NCBI GenBank assembly: GCA_030431355.1
Contig: JAUIJG010000099.1
Span: 1 to 13,926 of the forward strand
Origin: a bacterium
GTDB lineage: Bacteria > Cyanobacteriota > Vampirovibrionia > Obscuribacterales > Obscuribacteraceae
Length of the DNA stretch: 13,926 nt
Direction: 5' to 3'
The notes under the pieces were generated by a model. That model was given only the letters and a program-made list of their open reading frames with translations, was not told the origin of the DNA and ran no database searches. Shown one piece after another: positions 1 through 6,170 of the stretch. A program made the position numbers and the translations under genes. Within the stretch, counting starts at the first letter, position 1. The number at the start of each line of letters is the position of its first letter.

Positions 1-2
1 GA

Positions 3-923
3 ATTTCGACCATCATAGGAACAGGACCTAACGCTTTTTTAGTTGGCTTTGTGAATGAAGCGGTTCCTCGGGTCTTCAGTACCGAAATTACTTTTGTCAG
101 CTGGCTTCCTATAGGCTTGTCCGTTACTATTTTGATGTTGCCAATGACCTTTCTGCTTTTGACCAGATTTCTTTTCCCTGTTAACAACGTATCTATAGAG
201 GGGGGCGAAGAGCTGGTTGAGAGAGGACTCAGTGCGCTGGGCAAAGTGAAGAGGGGTGAGAAGCTTACTCTTTTGATTTTTATTCTCGCCGCCTTTATGT
301 GGACTTTTCGCCCATTGCTCACCGCAATCAGCTTTGACATTTCAGGAACGACAATCAGACCCTTCTTTGGTCTGACCGATGCGGGAATAAGCATGCTCGG
401 CGCGACGCTTTTGTTTGTCACTCCGGTTGATTTGAAAGCACAAAAGTTTCTGTTGGACTGGAATTCGGCAGTTAAAATTCCCTGGGGAATTCTCCTCCTA
501 TTTGGTGGCGGGCTCAGTCTTTCTGCTGCGGTACAAAGTACCGGGGTGGCTGAATATATTGGCAGTCAAGCCCGGCACATAGCTCATCTTCCCCATGTTT
601 TGCATGTCTTCTTTGTCACGCTTTCCGTTACGACCATGACAGAGTTAACCTCCAATGTTGCCACCACAGCATCCTTGCTCCCCATTCTAACGGCTCTCTC
701 TCCCGGTCTTGGTCTCAATCCATACATATTGAGTATCGCCTGTACTCTCGCTTCAAGCTGTGCTTTCATGATGCCGGTGGCAACACCCCCGAACGCCATA
801 GTCTTCGGCTCGGGGCGATTAACTATTCCCGAGATGGTGAAAGCAGGGATTTGGCTTAATCTCATCGGCATAATAGTGATTAGCGCCATATCTCTTCTTT
901 TGGTTCCACTGTTATTCAGCTAG
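3..923 (+). CDS. DASS/SLC13-type anion:sodium symporter, 3' part
   Basis: Inner-membrane carrier of the divalent anion:Na+ symporter family (SLC13/DASS), which moves sulfate or di- and tricarboxylates with sodium. The frame is open from the window edge, and the first residues (ISTIIGTGPNAFLVGFVNE) match the first substrate/Na+-binding hairpin of the family, so the gene starts upstream and the GTG at 51 is internal. About 306 residues are present. Several hydrophobic segments follow. The second binding hairpin is visible as TELTSNVATTAS (the SN at fragment residues 217-218), and the family signature ASSCAFMMPVATPPNAIVFGSG lies near residues 250-271. It ends with TAG, 16 bases before the end of the convergent baeRF-like gene. 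The substrate cannot be read from this fragment. Family call is firm; substrate unknown. Confidence 0.9.
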   Translation: MSTIIGTGPNAFLVGFVNEAVPRVFSTEITFVSWLPIGLSVTILMLPMTFLLLTRFLFPVNNVSIEGGEELVERGLSALGKVKRGEKLTLLIFILAAFMWTFRPLLTAISFDISGTTIRPFFGLTDAGISMLGATLLFVTPVDLKAQKFLLDWNSAVKIPWGILLLFGGGLSLSAAVQSTGVAEYIGSQARHIAHLPHVLHVFFVTLSVTTMTELTSNVATTASLLPILTALSPGLGLNPYILSIACTLASSCAFMMPVATPPNAIVFGSGRLTIPEMVKAGIWLNLIGIIVISAISLLLVPLLFS

Positions 924-939
924 AATATAAGCCAGGGAT

Positions 940-2082
940 TCAGCTTTTGTCCGAATATTTGAGAACGGCTTCTACCTTATTAGATAAGGGCAATTCCGAC
1001 TCTTTGAGGAACACTATCTCACCACCTTGAATGAGGACATTAACAGCGGCTTTGCCAACCTCGAATTCTTCCTGGTCGTCCAGGGTGATTTGATTCTCAA
1101 CCCGGGACTGAAGTTCTGTGGCGATAGAAGAACTTTGGCAGAGTAAGAGCTCTACTTTTCCTTCTGAGGCTGCCACAGCGCAGTTTGAGGGACCGTCTAC
1201 CACCAGACCGGAGTGCTTGGCTTTGCCGTAATGTTCAATGGCATCATTCTTGTGTGCTGAAAGGACCGAAGAAGTGATTTGAAGAGCTTTCTCTCTCAAG
1301 CTGTCTTCGTCCATATCTTTGGTGTTACCGGTGATGCCATTGTTTAACAAGTGTTTGTATGAGTTGACCTCTTTGTACACGGGGTGCAGGTAGTCGACAC
1401 CGGCAAGGATAAGGGGCGCCTTTTCTCTCTTTAACTCTTCTTTTATGATAGAATCTATGGCTGTGAAATACTCCTTTATTCTGGTTTTGTGATGTTCCGA
1501 CTCACTGTGTCCGTGGAACGCCGATCTGCTTCCCCCTTTAGCCGTGCTATGTAGTTGGAGTTGTTTCTCCGGCTCAACCAGATCGATTACCTGGTGAGCT
1601 TTCTCCAGTCCTTCTAGATGCAATTCGGAGATTCCATCCACTGTACCTTGATAGAACTTGCATCCATGTTGGTCCAAACTAAGGAGGAAGAATCGATTGC
1701 TTTTGTCGAAATAGCTGATCAGAGGCTCAACATTAAATTGCTCGTTTATAAACGCTCTATTTCCCACCGGAATTGGCAGCTTATAGACGGCATGCCAACC
1801 TGGCGATAGATATACTGCAAGACCTCTGGAAAGATAAGCCCAGAAAAGAGTATCTTCCAGCAGTTGTCGAGCCGGTCTCAGCAATTCCTCCCTATCGGGT
1901 GGTTTGACTCCTTTGTCCTTAAGGATGTGGTCTGCCGTATCGACAAAGTTCTTGAATATAAGATGATCTTTGGGCCTTTCGTTTTTGATCATGTGCGTGT
2001 TCATGAATATTGAAACGCAAGTAGGATCACTCTTTTCTGCCAATATTTTTAAGTCGATGGTTTTAACTATTTTTTCAATCAT
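940..2082 (-). CDS. Bacterial archaeo-eukaryotic release factor (baeRF) family 3-like protein
   Basis: 380 residues. It resembles the baeRF group, bacterial relatives of archaeal/eukaryotic peptide chain release factor aRF1/eRF1, in particular family 3. Visible marks are an N-terminal DPTCVSIFMNTH strand (residues 19-30), the segment APLILAGVDYLHPVYKEVN (222-240) with HLLNNGITGN after it, and a C-terminal domain ending in GGEIVFLKESELPLSNKVEAVL (353-374). Where eRF1 has its GGQ loop there is a Gly/Ser/His-rich stretch, KGGSRSAFHGHSESEHH (182-198), with no GGQ, so peptide release by the classical mechanism is unlikely. The family is proposed to act on ribosomes or in translation stress, but that is not shown here. 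The ATG is supported by GGAG five bases upstream. Stop is TGA. Predicted cytoplasmic: no signal peptide or membrane segment. Confidence 0.75.
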   Translation of the reverse strand: MIEKIVKTIDLKILAEKSDPTCVSIFMNTHMIKNERPKDHLIFKNFVDTADHILKDKGVKPPDREELLRPARQLLEDTLFWAYLSRGLAVYLSPGWHAVYKLPIPVGNRAFINEQFNVEPLISYFDKSNRFFLLSLDQHGCKFYQGTVDGISELHLEGLEKAHQVIDLVEPEKQLQLHSTAKGGSRSAFHGHSESEHHKTRIKEYFTAIDSIIKEELKREKAPLILAGVDYLHPVYKEVNSYKHLLNNGITGNTKDMDEDSLREKALQITSSVLSAHKNDAIEHYGKAKHSGLVVDGPSNCAVAASEGKVELLLCQSSSIATELQSRVENQITLDDQEEFEVGKAAVNVLIQGGEIVFLKESELPLSNKVEAVLKYSDKS

Positions 2083-2151
2083 AGAAACTCCGAATATCTG
2101 AATTAGATGGCGCTAGTCTCTATTGTTCCCCAATAATTTGGCAAAGGCATC

Positions 2152-2188
2152 CCCCGGAAGGTCTAAATCTAAATGAGACTTCCGGAGG
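2152..2188. terminator. Imperfect inverted repeat between peroxidase and baeRF-like genes
   Basis: CCGGAAG(G)TCT at 2154-2164 pairs with AGACTTCCGG at 2176-2185, leaving one bulged G and an 11-base AT-rich loop; two further G-C pairs lie outside one mismatch. It sits in the 141-base gap after the peroxidase stop. On the minus strand no U-run follows, so it may be a transcript-end or processing hairpin rather than a classical intrinsic terminator. Confidence 0.4.
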
Positions 2189-2223
2189 CTTAATTCTTTT
2201 TCTGATGGACGTGGGCAGTTTCC

Positions 2224-2868
2224 TTAGAGAAGCTTTTCGATATCTGAACCTAAATCTTCTGGTGTCGTATTAGGTGCAAAACGCTTAACCACTTTGCCGT
2301 CTTTGTCCACCAGAAACTTCGTGAAGTTCCATTTGATGGATTCTGTGTTCAGCGCACCGGGAGCGGCGTGGGTCAAGTACTTGTATAGTGGATGGGCATC
2401 ATCGCCGTTAACATCCACTTTCTCAAACATTTGAAACTCTACCCCGTAGTTCTTCTGGCAGAAGCTGGCAATTTCTGATTCAGATCCAGGTTCCTGGGAA
2501 CCGAATTGGTTGCAAGGGAAGCCCAGCACTTCAAACCCTTTGCCTCGGTACTTTTCATAAAGCTTTTCGAGACCGGCGTACTGTGGGGTGAAGCCGCACT
2601 TGCTTGCGGTGTTCACTATCAGGAGCACTTTTCCTTTGTATTCGGATAGGTCTATGTCTTTACCATCCAGAGATTTAGCGGAATAATCAAGGACTGTTTT
2701 TGTCTCTTTCATGTTTTTTCTCCCCTCGATTTCTACGTTATTGGAATTCTCCCCTTTTCTGGCTTCTAGCGGGGGACCGAACACCATCCATAATGAAGAG
2801 CCTGTAATTGCTATGTATCCTATCAAACCAAGTTTTCTGGAAAGCTTTCCAACTTCTGAGGTGCTCAT
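2224..2868 (-). CDS. Glutathione peroxidase family thiol peroxidase, with N-terminal hydrophobic extension
   Basis: Reduces hydrogen peroxide and organic hydroperoxides with thiols. The domain is complete from residue 53: VNTASKCGFTPQY holds the peroxidatic Cys in the place of animal selenocysteine, FPCNQFGSQEPG carries the Gln-containing motif and a likely resolving Cys, and KWNFTKFLVDKDG supplies the Trp-Asn pair of the catalytic tetrad. As a non-selenium bacterial type it probably uses thioredoxin rather than glutathione. The 214-residue form is longer than the usual ~160 because of a 52-residue leader with a hydrophobic segment (about residues 14-31, LGLIGYIAITGSSLWMVF) that may anchor it in the membrane. 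Its ATG has AGGAG five bases upstream. The internal ATG at 2710-2712 also has GGGGAG seven bases upstream and would give a family-length 162-residue cytoplasmic form. Both starts look usable. Confidence 0.92.
   Translation of the reverse strand: MSTSEVGKLSRKLGLIGYIAITGSSLWMVFGPPLEARKGENSNNVEIEGRKNMKETKTVLDYSAKSLDGKDIDLSEYKGKVLLIVNTASKCGFTPQYAGLEKLYEKYRGKGFEVLGFPCNQFGSQEPGSESEIASFCQKNYGVEFQMFEKVDVNGDDAHPLYKYLTHAAPGALNTESIKWNFTKFLVDKDGKVVKRFAPNTTPEDLGSDIEKLL
2710..2726 (-). promoter_or_regulatory. Alternative ribosome binding site and ATG within the peroxidase gene
   Basis: GGGGAG followed by A6C and ATG, in frame with the longer form. It would start translation at MKETKT, exactly where the conserved peroxidase domain begins, giving a soluble form without the hydrophobic leader. 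Confidence 0.45.
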
Positions 2869-3104
2869 TGTGACTCCTGTTTTCGACTCCCTGGGTCGAG
2901 ATCAAATCCTTACAGCTTAATATGACTTCCGTATGAACTCCGCTCGATGCGACGGTGGGGATTTCCCCTGTTCACAGAAGTCTGAGAGTATCTGAACTGG
3001 GATCATATAACGGATTGAAGCTTCCCATGGAGGAAAGTTCATCAATGTCCACAATTCTTGATTCCCGGTTACGGTTGATGGGCTTTGTTGTTTTTCAGGA
3101 TGGT

Positions 3105-4028
3105 TCAGAATCCGGCTATCTTGCTTCCCTTCAGGGTGGAGACTTTTTTTAGAAAAGTTTTGATATCCTCGGACATCTCATTGATGGACCAGTCCCCATG
3201 GTGGAGTTGGGAGTCTATCTTGAGTGTTAGAGGGCTTTTACAGATTTTTGCCAGGCTCTTGGTGTGATTGACTCCGATTATGGGATCTTGTTCGCCATGC
3301 CAGATGAAAACCGGGGTCTTTTCATTTACGTTAAAAAATGGACGTGTGCCGATATCCGGGGCAGGATACATGTTCTCGGGATAAAGGTAGAAAAATGGCA
3401 TGCGCTCCCTGGCCAGCTCATAGAGTGAGGTATAGGGACTGAACAAGACAAGAGCTGCTGACTTCCTCCGGCAAGCGGTGTAACTGGCTACGCCGGTGCC
3501 CAGAGAGACTCCGTACTGAACGATTTGGGAAGGGTCTATGCCAAGCTCTTTTACCAGGTAGTCATTGGCGGCAAGACCGTCTTCACTCATATTTTTGAGA
3601 GAGGGTTTGCCGTCACTCATGCCATAACCCTGGTAGTCATAGGCAAATACGGACTGGTCCGACATGAGCACCATTCGGGCAAGACCAATATTGCTGGCAA
3701 TATTTCCGCCCTGGCCATAGTGCAGAAGAAATGTGTATTCGGAGTTCGGTTTCTTTAGGTAGACTCCGTGCAGGAGCGCTCCGTTAGATGAGGGAAACTC
3801 CACATGCCTGGCGGATCCGCCAAGCATGTTCTCTTTCAAAGTAAAGTAGGCGGCACTTTTTATAGGGTAGAAGAGGCAATGTTGAGCCAGCTCCTTTGGG
3901 GAGAATTTGTGATAAGCCTCTAGCGCCGCCGATATCAATGTTGGTGTCAAAGCCAACACCAGAGACAAGCCGATTAATAATTTCGGTCTCTTCAAATTGG
4001 AAAAATTCTGTTTTAGGAACAATTTCAA
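3105..4028 (-). CDS. Membrane-anchored or exported alpha/beta hydrolase (Bem46/ABHD13-17-like)
   Basis: 307-residue serine hydrolase of the alpha/beta fold. The N-terminus is basic, then hydrophobic at about residues 17-36, so the enzyme is probably anchored or exported. The oxyanion strand is HYGQGGN (103-109). YDYQGYGMSDGKPS (130-143) is typical of Bem46/ABHD13-17 proteins. The nucleophile elbow is GVSLG with Ser175, the acid Asp248 lies in HGEQDP, and His276 or His277 in LHHGDW. The complete triad indicates an active esterase or thioesterase; the substrate is not readable. The start is uncertain: the longest frame begins with TTG after an in-frame TGA, with only a weak purine stretch upstream, and further TTG codons follow. 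It lies 236 bases upstream of the peroxidase on the same strand. Confidence 0.85.
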   Translation of the reverse strand: MKLFLKQNFSNLKRPKLLIGLSLVLALTPTLISAALEAYHKFSPKELAQHCLFYPIKSAAYFTLKENMLGGSARHVEFPSSNGALLHGVYLKKPNSEYTFLLHYGQGGNIASNIGLARMVLMSDQSVFAYDYQGYGMSDGKPSLKNMSEDGLAANDYLVKELGIDPSQIVQYGVSLGTGVASYTACRRKSAALVLFSPYTSLYELARERMPFFYLYPENMYPAPDIGTRPFFNVNEKTPVFIWHGEQDPIIGVNHTKSLAKICKSPLTLKIDSQLHHGDWSINEMSEDIKTFLKKVSTLKGSKIAGF

Positions 4029-4106
4029 GGCGCTTATTTTTTCTCAGGTTAGTATCTAAGGTTAGTCCGATACTATCAGCCAATCCTGGAATTTATTTTT
4101 CAGCAC

Positions 4107-4128
4107 CAAACAGTTTATTAACTGTTTG
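4107..4128. terminator. Perfect 9-bp hairpin downstream of the methyltransferase gene
   Basis: CAAACAGTT and AACTGTTTG flank a 4-base loop. It lies 23 bases beyond the methyltransferase stop on the minus strand and upstream of the hydrolase gene. The minus-strand transcript has no U-run after it, so it could be a weak terminator, an mRNA end stabiliser or an operator palindrome for the hydrolase promoter region. Confidence 0.45.
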
Positions 4129-4150
4129 TTTCAAGGGAGCTTCGGTATTC

Positions 4151-4888
4151 TCAACTCTTGATCTTTTCAAGAATGAATATCATCTCTTCCGAGAGACTTT
4201 CATCGAAAGGCGACATATCCCAATCACCATATATAGTGGTGGCTTTTAATCCTGATTTTGTCGCGAAGTCCTGGATTTCGGCTGCGGGAAGAAAGCGCAG
4301 CTCGCTGTGGGAGACATAAGTCTGCTCCGGAAAACGGTAATGAAGTTCGAATTGCATGCGGTCACCAACCATTTGCATGAACTTTCTCGATTCTTCAACA
4401 GAACAACCTTCCAGTTCGATGGTGAGGCTATAATTCCATTTCTCTTTCCAGTCGATTTCGGGTGCCGGGTTTCTCGATTCGAAAACGATCCTGCCATCAT
4501 CTTTGATATTAGAAGCCATGGTTGCGAATGTTCTTTCAATCTCTTCATCATCCAGTAGGACTTGAAAGGCGTGACCTGTCATTATTATGAGATCGAATTT
4601 TTTGTCTGCAATATAGCTACCGGCGTCGCCAAGAACCCAGCTTACCCTGTCGCCAAACTCTTTGGCTTTTGCCGCTTCCAGCATTGCCGGTGCTGGATCA
4701 AGACCCACCACGTCATGGCCCCTGGCCGCGTAAGCATCACACAGAAGACCCGTTCCACAACCCAGGTCAAGAATGCGTTCCACTGCCTTCCTTGGAAGAT
4801 TCAGGTAGAAGTCTCTGTCTTCGGACCACCCGCTATCCAGGTCGTAGAGCGCGACCAGTCTCGGGTTCTCGTAATGATGATCTGGCAA
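4151..4888 (-). CDS. Class I SAM-dependent methyltransferase
   Basis: 245 residues with a Rossmann methyltransferase core. Motif I is [11 protein letters not shown] (39-49), the acidic residue ending beta-2 is Asp64 in [11 protein letters not shown], and LGDAGSY (86-92) gives the next cofactor-contact region; [14 protein letters not shown] (98-111) is motif IV-like. It resembles the Methyltransf_25/11 group of small-molecule methyltransferases; the substrate is unknown. The start is a TTG placed immediately after the TAA of the collagen-like gene, with AGAGGG just upstream inside that gene's last codons, so it is very probably translated by coupling. That ties its expression to the surface protein; whether the enzyme acts on it is speculation, since many such enzymes act on metabolites. 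Confidence 0.88.
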   Translation of the reverse strand: MPDHHYENPRLVALYDLDSGWSEDRDFYLNLPRKAVERILDLGCGTGLLCDAYAARGHDVVGLDPAPAMLEAAKAKEFGDRVSWVLGDAGSYIADKKFDLIIMTGHAFQVLLDDEEIERTFATMASNIKDDGRIVFESRNPAPEIDWKEKWNYSLTIELEGCSVEESRKFMQMVGDRMQFELHYRFPEQTYVSHSELRFLPAAEIQDFATKSGLKATTIYGDWDMSPFDESLSEEMIFILEKIKS

Positions 4889-5866
4889 TTATCCCTCTGG
4901 GCTGGCAGGGCCGGCTGGACCGGATGGACCGGCTGGACCGCCGGGACCGGCAGGACCGTTGGGGCCGGCAGGACCTGTGGGACCACCAGGACCCGTGGGA
5001 CCGTTGGGACCGCTGGGCCCTCTTGGACCGGCTGGGCCCTTCGGACCACCGGGACCGTTTGGACCACCAGGACCGGCAGGACCGTTAGGACCGGCAGGAC
5101 CCATAGGACCACCAGGACCCATGGGGCCCCCTGGACCACCAGGACCGGCAGGGCCGGCAGGACCACCAGGACCGCTTGGACCGCCGGGACCGCTTGGACC
5201 GCCGGGACCGCTTGGACCTCCTGGGCCACCGGGGCCACTGGGACCTCCTGGACCACCGGGACCGTTAGGACCAGCTGGCCCGGGATTGAACATTGTCGCC
5301 ATCGGATTTCCTGAGTTGCCGCTCCCGGCAGGAGGAGCAGCAGGCGGCGGCGGGGCGCTGGCTGTATTGCCTGCATAATCAGGATTTTCCATGGGGCGCT
5401 CAGCGTAGACAGTGAAAGGCATCGGTGCGTTGATACCGGGCACGCTTGCCACCGGCAGCGGAATAGTAAGAAATGGATTGCACACCACGGTAGTTTGCAC
5501 CCAGACCAGTTTGTCTTGTTCACTGGCCGCGCCAAATCCGTTCAGGTATCCCACATTGGTTTTCGGATAGCCGCTGATTCTCACGAATTTGCCCATGCCG
5601 CCCAGCCACTGATCCGGAATCTGTTTTTTCACGATACCAGCCGGACTCTGGGCCTGGGCAGATTCTATTAGAGATGCTTCGTGAACCTGATTGTAATTGA
5701 GGACCACGCACAATCCGTAGGAGACTGCCAGGCTCAAAAGATTCATCAGCGGAAAGAATATGCAGATCAGAAGGATCCACATTGCCGGACCGAATTCGGA
5801 CAGGGCATTTCCTCTCTGGTCTCTTCTGAGGCGTTTCTTCAGCGAAAATCTCTGGGGTTTTGGCAT
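4889..5866 (-). CDS. TadE-like pilin domain fused to a collagen-like Gly-Pro-X tail
   Basis: 325 residues. The basic start and [18 protein letters not shown] (18-35) with a long hydrophobic helix (about 27-58) resemble TadE/TadG pseudopilins, including the Gly and Glu near the helix start used in prepilin-like processing. A globular part follows (60-165), with [19 protein letters not shown] and [14 protein letters not shown] Pro/Ala/Gly/Ser linker (166-195) leads into 42 uninterrupted Gly-Pro-X triplets (196-321) and a short SPEG end. Pro is always in the second position and never in the third, as expected where prolines are not hydroxylated. Inferred role: a membrane-anchored or pilus-incorporated protein bearing a trimeric collagen-like stalk outside the cell. 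ATG start with only a weak GAG-type ribosome site. First gene of a unit with the methyltransferase. Confidence 0.85.
   Translation of the reverse strand: MPKPQRFSLKKRLRRDQRGNALSEFGPAMWILLICIFFPLMNLLSLAVSYGLCVVLNYNQVHEASLIESAQAQSPAGIVKKQIPDQWLGGMGKFVRISGYPKTNVGYLNGFGAASEQDKLVWVQTTVVCNPFLTIPLPVASVPGINAPMPFTVYAERPMENPDYAGNTASAPPPPAAPPAGSGNSGNPMATMFNPGPAGPNGPGGPGGPSGPGGPGGPSGPGGPSGPGGPSGPGGPAGPAGPGGPGGPMGPGGPMGPAGPNGPAGPGGPNGPGGPKGPAGPRGPSGPNGPTGPGGPTGPAGPNGPAGPGGPAGPSGPAGPASPEG
4904..5281 (-). repeat. Collagen-like 9-bp coding repeat (42 GPX triplets)
   Basis: The repeat unit is GGN-CCN-NNN on the minus strand. The third residue varies among Gly, Ala, Ser, Asn, Met and Thr, with one Lys and one Arg. 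Local runs of near-identical 18-base units (GPSGPG) suggest expansion by slippage or unequal crossover. Because GGNCC reads GGNCC on the other strand, the complement also encodes a Gly-Pro-X frame. Confidence 0.95.
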
Positions 5867-6170
5867 CGTTGCGGTCTCGTCTTCCGGTTTTTCACAATCA
5901 ACTCTACTGCAAATCCTTGCGAATTAGAAGGAATTGGCGCAGGAAGAGCTCATAATAGAAAGCCTGTCCGTATTTTTCATTAGTTCCAGCTTGGTTTTCC
6001 CCTGTCTATGACTTTGATTCCGGTAGACTGAGGGATAGGGCTTTATCAAGCTATATTTTTTTCGCTAAATTTTTTCGATGTTTTTTGAACTTTTTCGTTG
6101 CTGATTTCGTTAGTTTCAATAGTGGTTTAAAGTCCGGGTTGATTCCCGTCGGCGGTTGGGGAAAGTAGAA
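5867..6170. other. Divergent intergenic region with spaced T-tracts
   Basis: About 300 bases between the collagen-like gene and the thioredoxin-like gene. No gene was recognised. It carries a candidate minus-strand promoter (5952-5980) and four T-tracts: 6056-6062, 6070-6075, 6081-6086 and 6091-6095. Their centres are about 10-13 bases apart, near one helical turn, so the DNA here is likely curved. I could not identify a convincing plus-strand promoter. Confidence 0.5.
5952..5980 (-). promoter_or_regulatory. Candidate sigma-70 promoter for the TadE-collagen/methyltransferase unit
   Basis: On the minus strand, ATGAAA (5975-5980) and TATTAT (5952-5957) are separated by 17 bases, matching 4 of 6 and 5 of 6 consensus positions. 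Transcription would start near 5945, giving a leader of about 80 bases. Confidence 0.4.

Noticed and set aside
2955..3152. 65-codon plus-strand frame between the peroxidase and hydrolase genes
   Set aside because: GTG start without a ribosome site, no recognisable domain, and it overlaps the hydrolase end on the other strand.
4959..5378. Plus-strand collagen-like frame opposite the TadE-collagen gene
   Set aside because: It arises from the self-complementary GGNCC repeat, begins with TTG and has no ribosome site or signal peptide.
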